Of a stretch of DNA of 64,000 nt, positions 33,801 through 43,317 are shown in pieces. This DNA is from Rhodanobacter sp. (GTDB taxonomy: Bacteria > Pseudomonadota > Gammaproteobacteria > Xanthomonadales > Rhodanobacteraceae), in contig SCRM01000016.1 in assembly GCA_004298045.1 (NCBI GenBank), forward strand, positions 62,001 to 126,000. The letters are read 5' to 3'. The notes below the pieces were generated by a model, which was not told where the DNA came from, made no database searches, and saw only the letters and a program-made list of their open reading frames with translations. Every line of letters starts with the position of its first letter. Positions within the stretch are counted from its first letter, which is position 1. A program made the translations under genes and the position numbers.

Positions 33801-34512
33801 GCAAGGCGTTCTACCGCCCGGTACCTTCGCCGAGCTGACGCTGGCGCCAATCGAAGTTGCCGCCACGCGCGTCGCCCTGCGCTGGCAGGCGCTGGACGCG
33901 CACTACCCGCTTGCCGGTGAGAGCCACATGCTGCGTGCCGCAGCGCACGGTCTCGTGGTGGAAGACGCCGCTGACGACTTGCGCGCGAACGACGACGGCC
34001 AGCGTATCCGCCTCGTGGCCACCGCCAGCGCACTGCTGGAAAATAAGAAACCGCGACACGACAAACTAATCGCCTACTGGGTTGCACACCTGCTGGTGAA
34101 CGCCGAGTCGTTGGCTGTCACCACCTGCATCGTGGCACCGGACGCGCTGGTGCAACTGCGCCCAATCGATGCCGACGAAGCAAAGCAGCACCTCGACAGG
34201 CTGCTTGCCGCCTTCGCGGCCGGCATGGCCGCGCCGCTGCCGATCGCGCGCAAGACCGCTTTCGCCTGGCTGCTGACCGAGGTGGCGAATCACAAGCAGC
34301 CTCCCGAGAAGCAGAAGAACCCCTACGCCAGCGCGCGCAAGTGCTACGACCACAACGAGGGCGAGCACGGCCACGGCGAAGTGGACGAGGAGCTCGCCCT
34401 CGCCCGCACGTGGGCCGACTTCGCCGCCCTGCACGACGCCGGCTTTGAACGCTGGCTGCCGTTGTATCGCCCCCTGCTGGACGCCGCTCACGTCATGGAC
34501 GAAAACGCATGA
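30880..34512 (+). CDS. recC: RecBCD subunit RecC
   Basis: The 1210-residue protein is the RecC chain of the RecBCD helicase-nuclease, which holds RecB and RecD, splits the strands and reads Chi. Family landmarks are MVVHGNRLEDLRDLLVEWL at the start, EVMLVQSNGIAQWLKLALA, DLFDQYQVYRADWLEDWE, RIVVFGISSLPQQTLEAL, LACK-type degenerate helicase core with FRVVCLLGMNDGDYPRR and DRYLFLEALLSARDTLYVSW. The start is uncertain: GTG 30880 has GAGAG upstream and best fits the family length. The open frame could begin at TTG 30814, but that lies within the end of the terminator. It overlaps recB by four bases. Confidence 0.92.
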   Translation: MTSSPLANRSADAIRPGLMVVHGNRLEDLRDLLVEWLAHAPLAPLEDEVMLVQSNGIAQWLKLALARPRTDHGMGISAAVDMQLPGRFLWQAYRAVLGSEAVPAESPFDKSRLTWRLMRLLPAQLGHADFALLQHYLGANRDATDQPDPIKLFQLAQQIADLFDQYQVYRADWLEDWEHGRDALRDDLRGHPAPLLAEQRWQPRLWRALLDDVGATQRDSHRAAVHRAFMQRAAGLTERPAALPRRIVVFGISSLPQQTLEALTALGRVAQVFLLVANPCRHYWGDIIEDRELLRAERHRHDAKPGMPAAPRFEDLHAQANPLLAAWGKQGRDYIRLLDAFDVPAAYRSQFAALSRDIDLFTDPGTGSLLRQVQQAILDLDPLPADPAQRRVLQPDDDSLRFHIAHNPQREVEILHDNLLAMFEAAQRAGHPLSPRDVMVMVPDIQTYAPHIQAVFGRIPPDDPRYLPCSIADRHGRGSAPLLVALEQLLRLPESRFAASDILDLLDTPALRRRFHLDDDDLPVLRRWIEGAGIRWGLDGAQKETFGLPAEEQNTWRFGLRRMLLGYAVGDGESLDGIAPYAEIGGLDAALLGPLALLLDRLDHYRQQLDQPATPAAWSERLRNLLADFFDAGRDDADTVLLQRLHDALEAWEQACAEASRGPARGAARGAKAASAHAAKNDPAPLLLPLAVVREHWLSAVDESRLSQRFLGGAVSFGTLLPMRAIPFRVVCLLGMNDGDYPRRTQAPDFDLMTQPGRQRPGDRSRREDDRYLFLEALLSARDTLYVSWVGRSARDNSELPPSVLVGQLRDYLAAGWQNGDQGGLPENGAANGANSAPTGHADPLPLLTTHYPLQAFSQRYFDATSDACLFTYAYEWQRARQAAPASDAAPLPPQQRETPLSLALLQRFLKSPAKVFYAERLAVRFEGNDEADTDNEPFALDHLETHQIIDALLHTVIHAGDAALAPATQRLYGQGVLPPGTFAELTLAPIEVAATRVALRWQALDAHYPLAGESHMLRAAAHGLVVEDAADDLRANDDGQRIRLVATASALLENKKPRHDKLIAYWVAHLLVNAESLAVTTCIVAPDALVQLRPIDADEAKQHLDRLLAAFAAGMAAPLPIARKTAFAWLLTEVANHKQPPEKQKNPYASARKCYDHNEGEHGHGEVDEELALARTWADFAALHDAGFERWLPLYRPLLDAAHVMDENA

Positions 34513-37500
34513 GCGCTGCGCAAGCCCTGAAACCGCTGCGTCTGCCGCTCTCCGGCATCCAGCTCATCGAAGCCAGCGCCGGCACCGGCAAGACCTGGAC
34601 CATCACCGCGCTCTACCTGCGTCTGGTGCTGGGCCATGGCGGCACCACGCCGCTACTGCCCGCGCAGATTTTGGTGATGACCTTCACCAAGGCCGCCACC
34701 GCCGAGTTGCGCGAGCGCATCCGCACGCGCCTGGCCGAAGCCGCCGAGGCTTTCCGTGGCCAGCGCGAAGCCGATGATTTCCTCACCGAACTGATCGCCG
34801 AATATCCCGATGCCAAGCAGCGCGCCTGCGCCGCGTACCAACTGGAACTGGCTGCGCAGTGGATGGACGAGGCCGCGGTGTTCACCATCCACGGCTGGTG
34901 TCAGCGCATGCTCACCCAGCACGCCTTCGCCAGCGGCGAAACGGCCAGCGCAGACGTGGTGGCCGACGAGGCCGCGCTGCTGGCCGAAGCCGTGCGCGAC
35001 TACTGGCGCGGCCACGTGTTTCGGCTGGAGCCCGAAGCAGCCGGGCTGTATGCGCAGTCGTGGGGGACGCCGGCCGATCTGCAAAAGTCAGCCAAGAACG
35101 TGCTCCCCCACGTCGAACACCTGCAACTGGACGGCAAGCCGCTGCCTGCGCTGCACGCGCCCGGCGAGCTGCTGGAAGCGCAGGCCAAAGCGCTGCACGC
35201 CGCCGAGGCGCAGGCGCGCAGCCTCTGGCTCCAGAATGTCGGCAATATCGAAGCCATGCTGCTCAAAGCCTCGCAGACCAAGGTGTTCGATGGCCGCCGA
35301 CTGCAAGCCCGTGGCTTGCCCGGCCACTTCGCCAGCATGCTTGCTTGGGCGCAGGGCGACAGGCTCGACGATGCCACGCTGGGGCGCTTCACGACGACCT
35401 ATCTGGCCGAACGCACCGTGGACGGCAAACAGCCTCCCACGCACGCGGCCTTTGCGGCCATCGATCACCTGCTGGCCGAGCGCCGACAGGCCGCATCGCT
35501 GCCCCCACTGCTGCTCGCCCACGCCGCCCTCTGGGTCGCGCAACGCATGACCGCGGCGCGCCGCCAGCAAGCCCTGCTCGGTTACGACGACATGCTCAAA
35601 CACCTGGACACCGCCCTGCACGGCGATGCCGGCGGCACCCTGGCGAACCTGATCGCCACGCAGTATCCAGTGGCCTTGGTGGACGAGTTCCAGGACACCG
35701 ACCCGCTGCAATGGCGCATCTTCCGCCGCATTTACCACGGCATCGAAGGCAAGGCGCTGCTGCTGATCGGCGACCCCAAGCAGGCCATCTACGGCTTTCG
35801 CGGCGCCGACATCCACACCTACCTCGCCGCACGCGACGCCGCCGCCGAGCCGCACTGGACGATGGGCACCAACCACCGCTCCACCAAGCCGCTAGTGGAT
35901 GCCGTCAACCATGTCTTCGAATTCGCGGATCGGCGCGAGAAAGGTGCCTTCGGCTTCGGCACAAAGCTCTCCTTCATCGCAGTGAACGCCAAGGGGCGCA
36001 AGGAACACCTGCAACTCGACGGCGCCGAGCTACCAGCCATGCAAATGGCCGTCCAGACGTCTACCGACACCTTTGGCGCGGGCGACTATCGCGAGACGCT
36101 TGCCGCCCATGCCGCCGCGCAACTGGTGGACTGGCTTGCCGCCGCGCAGGCGGGCCGCTGCGGCTTCGCGGACGAAGGCGGCGACTTCACGCCGCTCAAG
36201 CCCGGCAACATCGCCATCCTGGTGCGCGACAAGAACGACGCCGCCGCGATGCGCGCTGCGTTGTACGCACGCAACCTCGCCCATGTGTATCTCTCGGACA
36301 AGCAATCGGTCTACGCCAGCGCCGAGGCCGTCGAACTCCAAACCTGGCTCGCCGCCTGCGCCAGCCCCGGCAACGACCGCGCCATGCGCGCCGCGCTAGC
36401 CACGCCCGCGATGGGGCGGAGCCTTGCCGAACTGGATCGGCTGAACACCGACGAGGCGCATTGGGAAAGCTGCAGCGACCACTTCCGCCAGTTGCACGCG
36501 CTGTGGCAGCGCCACGGCGTGCTGTCGATGCTGCACGAGCTGCTGCACCGCTTCGACGTACCCGCGCGCTTGTTGGCCCACGCAAGAGGCGAGCGTGCGC
36601 TCACCAACCTGTTGCAATTGGCCGAACTGCTGCAACAGGCCGCCGCCGAGCTGGATGGCGAACAGGCTTTGATCCGTTTCCTCGCAGCGCAAATCGACAA
36701 CCCTGCCAGTGGCGAGGCCGCCGAGGAACAGATCGTGCGGCTGGAAAGCGAGGCCGCGCTGATCAAGGTGGTGACCATCCACAAGTCCAAGGGCTTGGAA
36801 TACCCGGTGGTGATGCTGCCCTTCGTTTGCGCCTACCTGCAAGCCGACAGCAAGAAACCGCTGTTATGGCACGACGACCAGCACATCGCGCACTTCGACC
36901 TGCGCCCCAGCAACGACGCATGGCAACAGGCCGAGCACGAACGCCTGCAGGAAGATCTGCGCCTGCTCTACGTGGCGCTTACCCGCGCGTGCCATCTGTG
37001 CTGGCTGGGCGTGGCCTGCCTCAAGGATGCCAAGAAGGACGTCCCCGACCTGCACAAATCCGCGTTCGATTACGTACTGGCCGGCGGCGCACACATCAAG
37101 CCCGACGAACTCATGTCGAAGCTCGACGCCCTGACTGCAGGCCAGGGGGCCATCCAATGCATCACGCTGGACGACACCGTCGACACCCGCCGCTACCAGC
37201 CTCACGACGACGCCGGCACGCCGCGCGCCGCCCGCAGCTGCACGCTGCCGCCGCGCGAGCCGTGGTGGATCGCCAGCTACAGCGCGCTGGCCCACGGCAG
37301 CGACACGCCGCACGCTGCACCGGAAACCGCAAGCCAAGCAAACCTGATCGAGACCGCCGCATCCACCGCCGATGAAGACACGGCCGCGCCGCTGCAGGGC
37401 ATTCACGCCTTTCCGCGCGGCGCCGCCGCCGGCAGCTTCCTGCACGAGCTGCTGGAAGGCTGCGCCAACGAAGGCTTTGCCCATGCCGCCGCGCCCTCCG

Positions 37501-38147
37501 ACCGGCTGCGCGAGCTTGTCGCACGCCGCTGCCAGACGCACGGCTGGGCCGCGTGGAGCCAACCGCTGCTGCACTGGCTGGGCGAGCTGCTGCGCACGCC
37601 GCTGGCCCTGCCCGGCGGTGGTGTGATGCCGCTGACGGCACTCACGGCTCCGGCGTCCTGCCGCGCCGAACTGGAGTTCTGGTTCGAGGCGAATCGGCTC
37701 GACGCGCAGGCGCTGGACCGGCTGGTGACGGCGCACACGCTGGACGGCGCGCCGCGCGCCGCGCTGGTGCCGCACAAGGTCAACGGCCTGCTCAAGGGCT
37801 TCATCGACCTCGTGTTCGAGCACGCCGGCCGCTGGTACGTGATCGACTACAAATCCAACTGGCTGGGCCGCGACGCCCACGCCTACACCGCACCGGCCAT
37901 GCGCGATTCCGTGCTGCAAGCCCGCTATGACCTGCAGTACGCGATCTACACGCTGGCGCTGCATCGCCAGCTCAAGGCGCGCCTGCCCGGCTACGACTAC
38001 GCCCGCCACATCGGTGGCGTGCTGTATCTCTACCTGCGCGGCGTGGACGGCGCTGGCCACGGCGTGCACGCCGAGCGCCTGCCGTTCGAGCTGGTGGATG
38101 CGATGGACCGGATGTTCGCCGCCGGGAGCCACAGCCATGTCGATTGA
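34509..38147 (+). CDS. recB: RecBCD subunit RecB, helicase-nuclease
   Basis: The 1212-residue UvrD-like subunit has the P-loop in IEASAGTGKTWTITALYLR, LVMTFTKAATAELRERI, LVDEFQDTDPLQWRIF (DEAD-type motif II), GDPKQAIYGFRGADIHTYL and VVTIHKSKGLEYPVVMLPF, followed by LRLLYVALTRA. The C-terminal nuclease is intact: Asp1100 in FIDLVF, Asp1113 and Lys1115 in VIDYKSNW match the 13-residue spacing of the RecB active site. RecB unwinds 3'-5' and degrades both strands until Chi. The ATG overlaps the recC stop and its own stop overlaps recD by 11 bases, so the three genes are coupled. Confidence 0.94.
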   Translation: MSAAQALKPLRLPLSGIQLIEASAGTGKTWTITALYLRLVLGHGGTTPLLPAQILVMTFTKAATAELRERIRTRLAEAAEAFRGQREADDFLTELIAEYPDAKQRACAAYQLELAAQWMDEAAVFTIHGWCQRMLTQHAFASGETASADVVADEAALLAEAVRDYWRGHVFRLEPEAAGLYAQSWGTPADLQKSAKNVLPHVEHLQLDGKPLPALHAPGELLEAQAKALHAAEAQARSLWLQNVGNIEAMLLKASQTKVFDGRRLQARGLPGHFASMLAWAQGDRLDDATLGRFTTTYLAERTVDGKQPPTHAAFAAIDHLLAERRQAASLPPLLLAHAALWVAQRMTAARRQQALLGYDDMLKHLDTALHGDAGGTLANLIATQYPVALVDEFQDTDPLQWRIFRRIYHGIEGKALLLIGDPKQAIYGFRGADIHTYLAARDAAAEPHWTMGTNHRSTKPLVDAVNHVFEFADRREKGAFGFGTKLSFIAVNAKGRKEHLQLDGAELPAMQMAVQTSTDTFGAGDYRETLAAHAAAQLVDWLAAAQAGRCGFADEGGDFTPLKPGNIAILVRDKNDAAAMRAALYARNLAHVYLSDKQSVYASAEAVELQTWLAACASPGNDRAMRAALATPAMGRSLAELDRLNTDEAHWESCSDHFRQLHALWQRHGVLSMLHELLHRFDVPARLLAHARGERALTNLLQLAELLQQAAAELDGEQALIRFLAAQIDNPASGEAAEEQIVRLESEAALIKVVTIHKSKGLEYPVVMLPFVCAYLQADSKKPLLWHDDQHIAHFDLRPSNDAWQQAEHERLQEDLRLLYVALTRACHLCWLGVACLKDAKKDVPDLHKSAFDYVLAGGAHIKPDELMSKLDALTAGQGAIQCITLDDTVDTRRYQPHDDAGTPRAARSCTLPPREPWWIASYSALAHGSDTPHAAPETASQANLIETAASTADEDTAAPLQGIHAFPRGAAAGSFLHELLEGCANEGFAHAAAPSDRLRELVARRCQTHGWAAWSQPLLHWLGELLRTPLALPGGGVMPLTALTAPASCRAELEFWFEANRLDAQALDRLVTAHTLDGAPRAALVPHKVNGLLKGFIDLVFEHAGRWYVIDYKSNWLGRDAHAYTAPAMRDSVLQARYDLQYAIYTLALHRQLKARLPGYDYARHIGGVLYLYLRGVDGAGHGVHAERLPFELVDAMDRMFAAGSHSHVD

Positions 38148-40083
38148 TATCCTGCTGGCGCGCGGCGTGCAGCAGCAGTACCTGCGTCCGCTGGATCTGG
38201 CGTTCGCGCGTTTCCTCGTCGAACGCGACGCGCAGTTGCCGCCGGTGCTGGCGTGGCTCGCCGCCGTGCTCAGCCGCCAGCTCGCCGATGGCCACCTGTG
38301 CCTCGATCTGGATCTGCTGCCGGCACTGGCGCGGGAGCAGGACTGGCCCGCCGACTGGCAGGCGCTGGTCGACGAAGCGCGTGCCGGCACGCTGCCCGCG
38401 TCGCGCCTGCTCGCGGCCAATGGGGAGGGCGAGCCAGCCGAGGCACCGCTGGTGCTCGACGGCACGCGGCTCTACCTGCGCCGCTACTGGAACCACGAGC
38501 GCGACGTGGCGCGGGGCATCCTCGCCCGTGCGCTGCGCAGCGAGCCGCCTGCCCCGCATTTCGCGGCGGAACTGACGCGCTTGTTCCCCCATGCCGGGCA
38601 TCCCGACTGGCAGCGCATCGCCTGCGCCCTGGCCGCACGCGGCGGCTTCGGCGTGATCACCGGCGGCCCCGGCACCGGCAAGACCACCACCGTGGTGCGC
38701 CTGCTGGGGCTGCTGCAGACCCTGCACCTGCGCGAACACGCGCAACCGCTGCGCATCCGCCTTGCGGCACCTACCGGCAAGGCGGCGGCGCGCCTCAATG
38801 CTTCGATCACCGAGCAGGTCAGGCAACTGGACGTGGACGAAACCGTGCGCGCGGCGATCCCCGCCGAGGTGACGACCGTGCACCGCCTGCTCGGCGCACG
38901 ACCCGACACGCGCCGCTTCCGCCACGACGCCGACAACCCGCTGCACCTCGACATGCTGGTGATCGACGAGGCGTCGATGATCGACCTGGAAATGATGGCC
39001 GCCGTGCTGGCCGCGCTGCCGGTTGCCGCGCGGCTGATCCTGCTCGGCGACAAGGACCAGCTCTCCTCGGTGGAGGCCGGCGCCGTGCTGGGCGATCTCT
39101 GCCGCCGCGCCGAAGCCGGCCACTACGCCGCCACCACCGCGCAATGGATCAAGGCCGCCACCGGCGACGACCTCGCCGCCTTCGTGACGGACGACGCGCA
39201 ACCGCTGGATCAGCGCATCGCGATGCTGCGTACCAGCCACCGCTTCGATGCCGACAGCGGCATCGGCCGCCTCGCCCACGCGGTAAATGCCGGCGAGTGC
39301 GAGGCCGCAACCACCCTCCTCACGACCCCGCCTCCCGATCTCGTGTGGCTGCCCGCAGCGGACGCTGCCGCCTCGGTCGCGCTGGCCATCGACGGCGCCG
39401 CCGGCAATGGCGCGCACGGCTATCGCCACTATCTCGAATGGCTGCGCGCGCACCGTCCCGCCGCCGATGCAGGCGAGGACGCGCACCGCGACTGGGCGCG
39501 CGGCGCCCTGCAGGCGTTCAATCGTTTCCAGTTGCTGTGCGCGCTGCGCCGCGGCCCGCACGGCGTGGACGGTCTGAACCGCCAACTCGCCGCCGCGATG
39601 CACGCCCGCGGGCTGATCGACGGCGATCGCGACTGGTACGAAGGCCGCCCGGTGCTGGTCACGCGCAACGACTACGGCCTCGGCCTGATGAATGGCGATA
39701 TCGGCCTGTGCCTGCACGTGCCCGCTGCCGACGGCGGCGCGCGCCTGGCAGTCGCCTTCCTCGCCACCGCTACGGACCGCGAGGTCGAGGCGCAGTTGCG
39801 TTTCGTCCCGCCGTCCCGGCTCGCCGAGGTGGAAACCGCCTTCGCGCTGACCGTGCACAAGGCCCAGGGCTCCGAGTTCGACCACGTCGCCATGCTGCTG
39901 CCGTCCGCCGCCAGCGCCGTCGCCACCCGCGAACTGCTCTACACCGCCATCACCCGCGCCCGGCGCAGCTTCACCCTGGTCGCCGGTAAAGCCGCTTTGG
40001 ACGCGGGCATCGCCCACCGCACCCAGCGCCACTCGGGGCTGGGCCAACGCCTGCGGGCAAGAGATGGCCAGGAGCACGGTTGA
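38137..40083 (+). CDS. recD: RecBCD subunit RecD
   Basis: The 648-residue SF1B helicase is the 5'-3' motor of RecBCD. It has the P-loop ITGGPGTGKTTTVVRLLGL (Lys182), APTGKAAARLNASI, LVIDEASMIDLEMMAAVL, LGDKDQLSSVEAGAVLGDL, and the late motifs FALTVHKAQGSEFDHV and LLYTAITRARRSF. Length and domain order are normal for the family. ATG 38137 lies inside the recB 3' end, giving an 11-base overlap. The gene ends 31 bases before the terminator of the opposite tRNA cluster. Confidence 0.94.
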   Translation: MSIDILLARGVQQQYLRPLDLAFARFLVERDAQLPPVLAWLAAVLSRQLADGHLCLDLDLLPALAREQDWPADWQALVDEARAGTLPASRLLAANGEGEPAEAPLVLDGTRLYLRRYWNHERDVARGILARALRSEPPAPHFAAELTRLFPHAGHPDWQRIACALAARGGFGVITGGPGTGKTTTVVRLLGLLQTLHLREHAQPLRIRLAAPTGKAAARLNASITEQVRQLDVDETVRAAIPAEVTTVHRLLGARPDTRRFRHDADNPLHLDMLVIDEASMIDLEMMAAVLAALPVAARLILLGDKDQLSSVEAGAVLGDLCRRAEAGHYAATTAQWIKAATGDDLAAFVTDDAQPLDQRIAMLRTSHRFDADSGIGRLAHAVNAGECEAATTLLTTPPPDLVWLPAADAAASVALAIDGAAGNGAHGYRHYLEWLRAHRPAADAGEDAHRDWARGALQAFNRFQLLCALRRGPHGVDGLNRQLAAAMHARGLIDGDRDWYEGRPVLVTRNDYGLGLMNGDIGLCLHVPAADGGARLAVAFLATATDREVEAQLRFVPPSRLAEVETAFALTVHKAQGSEFDHVAMLLPSAASAVATRELLYTAITRARRSFTLVAGKAALDAGIAHRTQRHSGLGQRLRARDGQEHG

Positions 40084-40113
40084 AGAGATGCCGGCACGCG
40101 CTTCCGCGCCAGC

Positions 40114-40135
40114 AAAAAGGCGCCCATGGGCGCCT
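40114..40135 (-). terminator. Intrinsic terminator of the pgsA-tRNA transcript
   Basis: On the minus strand AGGCGCCC and GGGCGCCT (40118-40135) form an 8-bp stem with a two-base centre, followed by TTTTTGC. It lies 17 bases past the tRNA-Cys 3' end, and its palindromic stem may also end recD transcripts. Confidence 0.8.
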
Positions 40136-40151
40136 GAATGCTTGTTTCTGA

Positions 40152-40225
40152 TGGAGGCCAGGGTCGGAATCGAACCGGCGTACGCGGATTTGCAGTCCGC
40201 TGCATGACCACTCTGCCACCTGGCC
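40152..40225 (-). tRNA. tRNA-Cys (GCA)
   Basis: The 74-base sequence folds as a standard cloverleaf with acceptor GGCCAGG/CCTGGCC, encoded CCA, anticodon GCA in the loop context ACTGCAAAT, and the T-loop GGTTCGATTCC. It is the last gene of the uvrC-pgsA-tRNA cluster. Confidence 0.95.
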
Positions 40226-40294
40226 AGATGGCGCAGCCCGATCGGCGGCTGCTGATAAAACAAAACCCCGGCGAGGCGAGGTTTCGCTTGAAAC

Positions 40295-40370
<76 letters not shown>

Positions 40371-40464
40371 GCGAAGAGCTGGCAATGATAACAGCAGATC
40401 GACAAATGTGAAACGCCGCGGCGCGTATCCGCGCCGGCAGCTGCATCCTTTCCAGAGACAACAC

Positions 40465-40484
40465 GGCCCCGGCGAACCGGGGCC
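40465..40484. other. GC hairpin between the two tRNA-Gly genes
   Basis: GGCCCCGG and CCGGGGCC form a perfect 8-bp stem with a CGAA tetraloop. No U-run follows on the minus strand, so it may be an RNA processing or attenuation structure and not a true terminator. Confidence 0.5.
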
Positions 40485-40497
40485 ATGATGATGTGTC

Positions 40498-40573
<76 letters not shown>

Positions 40574-40625
40574 GTAAGGAGCGCGCATTCTAATACGCGA
40601 GCGCGTCGCGTCAAGCCGCGCCGAG

Positions 40626-41231
40626 TCAATCGCCGTGCGTGCCGTGCGGCGGCACCGCCTCGCCGCTCAGGCTCGGCCAGGCGGCGTGCAGGTAGTACAG
40701 GCCCGACCAGATGGTGAGGATGCCGGCAATCACCAGCAGGGCCTCGCCGATGTGGTACAGGCGCAACGCCTCGGCCTCTTTCTCGTGCTGCACGATCAGC
40801 ACCACCAGCGCCACCATTTGCATCACCGTCTTGAACTTGCCGATGAAGGCGACCTTGACCGTGGCGCGCATGCCGATTTCGGCCATCCATTCACGCAGTG
40901 CGGAAATGCTGATTTCACGCCCCACGATGACCGCCGCGGTGACCGCCATCACGATCCCGGACCAGCCCTCCGGATGCGATTCCACCAGCAGGAACAGCGT
41001 CACCGCGACCATCAGCTTGTCGGCCACCGGGTCGAGGAATGCACCGAACGCCGAGGTGAGTTTCAGCCGTCGCGCGAGGAACCCGTCCAGCCAGTCGGTG
41101 AACGCCGCCAGCACGAACACGACCGCCGCAGTGATGTTGTGGCCGGGAAACGGCAGATAGAAGACCGCCACCATGACCGGCAGCAGCAGCACGCGGAACA
41201 GGGTGAGCCAAGTGGGAAGGTTGATGTGCAT
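40626..41231 (-). CDS. pgsA: CDP-diacylglycerol-glycerol-3-phosphate 3-phosphatidyltransferase
   Basis: The 201-residue integral membrane enzyme makes phosphatidylglycerol phosphate, the first step to phosphatidylglycerol and cardiolipin. The CDP-alcohol phosphotransferase motif DxxDGxxARxxxxxxxxGxxxDxxxD is complete in DWLDGFLARR...FGAFLDPVADK. INLPTWLTLFRVLLLPVM is the usual PgsA start and fixes ATG 41231. Several membrane helices follow. It lies 194 bases downstream of uvrC and leads into two tRNA-Gly genes and tRNA-Cys, a conserved arrangement in gammaproteobacteria. Confidence 0.93.
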   Translation of the reverse strand: MHINLPTWLTLFRVLLLPVMVAVFYLPFPGHNITAAVVFVLAAFTDWLDGFLARRLKLTSAFGAFLDPVADKLMVAVTLFLLVESHPEGWSGIVMAVTAAVIVGREISISALREWMAEIGMRATVKVAFIGKFKTVMQMVALVVLIVQHEKEAEALRLYHIGEALLVIAGILTIWSGLYYLHAAWPSLSGEAVPPHGTHGD

Positions 41232-41425
41232 GGATGCGCCTGCGGATTTCGCACAGTGTCGCACGCTGCCGCGCGGCCACCCAACGCGCACCGTTCACGC
41301 TGCACGGCGCGGGGTTCGTGACGCGGCGTCGGCTGGCGGCGGTGCAGTCGATCAGCCATCGAAATCGAAGGCACCCAACCGCCTTCGTTTCCGCAATGCT
41401 CAGCGCCCCCGCATGGCGCCGGCCA

Positions 41426-43252
41426 TCAACCGTGCAGCGCGGCGTAGATGCGCTCGGCGATGCCGCGGTCGACGCCCTTGACCTGCATGAGTTCCTCCAC
41501 CCCGGCCGCGGTCACGCCCTGCAAGCCGCCAAAGGCGCGCAGCAGCGCCGACCGCCGGTGCGCGCCAACGCCTTGCACGTCTTCCAGCACGCTGCGCTCG
41601 CGCGCCTTTTCACGCCGGTGACGATGGCCCTCGATCGCGAAGCGGTGCGATTCATCGCGCACGGCGGCCACCAGGTGCAAGGCGGGCGAGGTCGGGCCGG
41701 GGTGAATCTCGCGGCCTTGGTCCACCAGGATCAAGGTCTCCTCGCCCGGCCGCCGCGCCGGGCCTTTTGCCACGCCGACAACGTGGATATCGCTGACGCC
41801 GAGCTCGTTCAGCACATCGAGCGCCTGCGCCACCTGTCCGCACCCGCCGTCGATCAGCAGCACGTCAGGCTTGATGCCCTCGCCTTCGGCCACCCTGCGG
41901 AAACGGCGGGTCAGCGCCTGATGCATCGCCGCGTAATCGTCGCCTGGCGTGATGCCGTCGATGTTGAAACGGCGATAGTGGGATTTCTCGGCACCTTCCT
42001 GTCCGAACACCACGCACGAGGCCACGGTGAGCTCGCCGTGGGTGTGGCTGATGTCGAAACACTCGATCCGATGCGGCGGCTCGGGCAGCTCAAGCAGCTT
42101 GCGCAGATCCTCGAAGCGCGTGCCGAGCGTCTGCCGGCTGGCCAGGCGCTGGGTCAGTGCAGCTTGCGCATTGCGCTCGGCCATCTGCAGGAACTGCGCG
42201 CGCTCGCTGCGCACCCGGCTCTTGATCTCCACCGCATGCCCCGCGTGCTGGGACAAGGCCTCGGCCAGCACCGCCTCGTCTTCCAGCTCGTTGCCAACCA
42301 CCAACTCACGCGGTACCGGGCGGTCGAGGTAGTACTGCGCAATGAACTGCGCCAGAAGATCGCCGGGCTCGGCATCCAGCGGCAGGCGCGGAAAATAATC
42401 GCGCGTGCCCAAACTGATGCCGTCGCGGAAATACAGCACACTGACGCAGGCCAGCCCCGACTCGATGCGGCATGCGATCACGTCCATGTCGGCGCTCGCG
42501 CCCTGCACGTGGTGCTGCGCCTGCAACTGGCGCAGGCCGGCGATCTGGTCGCGCAGCTTGGCCGCACGCTCGAACTCCAGCGCCTTGCTGGCCACCACCA
42601 TCGCCGCCACCAGCTCGTCGATCACCGCGCTGCTGCGGCCGTCGAGAAACATTTCCACGTGGCGTACGTCGCGCGCGTAGTCGTCCTTGTTGATCAGCGC
42701 CACGCATGGCGCGCTGCAGCGACCGATCTGGTACAGCAGGCACGGCCGCGTGCGGTTGCGGAAAAAGCTGTCTTCGCAAGTGCGGATCTTGAACAGCTTC
42801 TGCAGCAGGCTGATGCTCTCACGCACCGCGTGCACGCTGGGGAACGGGCCGAAATAACGCCCCGGCAGGTTCTTCGCGCCGCGATGCAGCGCGATGCGCG
42901 GAAACTCGTCGGCGGTGGAAAGGTAGATGTACGGGTAGCTCTTGTCGTCGCGCAGCAGGATGTTGTAGCGCGGCTTGAGTGATTTGATGAGCTGCGACTC
43001 AAGCAGCAGCGCCTCACTCTCGGTGCGCGTCAGCGTGATCTCGGCGTGCGCGATCTGCGCCACCATCGCCGCAATCCGGGCTTCCTTGCGTGGCTTGAGG
43101 AAATAATTGCTGACACGCTTCTTGAGGTTTGCCGCCTTGCCGACGTACAGCAGCTCGCCAGCAGCATCGAAGTAGCGGTAGACGCCGGGCGAAGTGGTCA
43201 GCGTGCGGACGAACGCCTTGCCATCGAACGGGGGCGGGTTATCAACGGGCAT
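41426..43252 (-). CDS. uvrC: Excinuclease ABC subunit C
   Basis: The 608-residue UvrC makes both incisions in nucleotide excision repair. The N-terminal GIY-YIG domain is seen in SPGVYRYFDAAGELLYVGKA and VSNYF. A UvrB-interacting segment lies at EFERAAKLRDQIAGLRQLQ. The UvrC endonuclease/RNase H-like half includes IECFDISHTHGE, VLLIDGGCGQVAQA and DESHRFAIEGHR. Two helix-hairpin-helix motifs close the protein (VQGVGAHRRSALLRAFG, MQVKGVDRGIAERIYAALHG). The cysteines of the middle segment (CEDSFFRNRTRPCLLYQIGRC) are the usual ones. The length is normal. No clear ribosome binding site precedes ATG 43252. Confidence 0.95.
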   Translation of the reverse strand: MPVDNPPPFDGKAFVRTLTTSPGVYRYFDAAGELLYVGKAANLKKRVSNYFLKPRKEARIAAMVAQIAHAEITLTRTESEALLLESQLIKSLKPRYNILLRDDKSYPYIYLSTADEFPRIALHRGAKNLPGRYFGPFPSVHAVRESISLLQKLFKIRTCEDSFFRNRTRPCLLYQIGRCSAPCVALINKDDYARDVRHVEMFLDGRSSAVIDELVAAMVVASKALEFERAAKLRDQIAGLRQLQAQHHVQGASADMDVIACRIESGLACVSVLYFRDGISLGTRDYFPRLPLDAEPGDLLAQFIAQYYLDRPVPRELVVGNELEDEAVLAEALSQHAGHAVEIKSRVRSERAQFLQMAERNAQAALTQRLASRQTLGTRFEDLRKLLELPEPPHRIECFDISHTHGELTVASCVVFGQEGAEKSHYRRFNIDGITPGDDYAAMHQALTRRFRRVAEGEGIKPDVLLIDGGCGQVAQALDVLNELGVSDIHVVGVAKGPARRPGEETLILVDQGREIHPGPTSPALHLVAAVRDESHRFAIEGHRHRREKARERSVLEDVQGVGAHRRSALLRAFGGLQGVTAAGVEELMQVKGVDRGIAERIYAALHG

Positions 43253-43317
43253 GGCGTCATTGTAGAAGCCACGGCCGTGACGGCAGGCGACGCAGGTCAG
43301 CGGAAATCCGCGGAACG

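Noticed and set aside
29902-33804. 1300-codon minus-strand frame opposite the M48 protease and recC genes
   Set aside because: It spans two unrelated real genes and a terminator, has a biased composition and no motifs.
34859-37375. Long plus-strand frame inside recB
   Set aside because: RecB motifs are continuous in the other frame; this one is Arg/Ala/Pro-rich noise.
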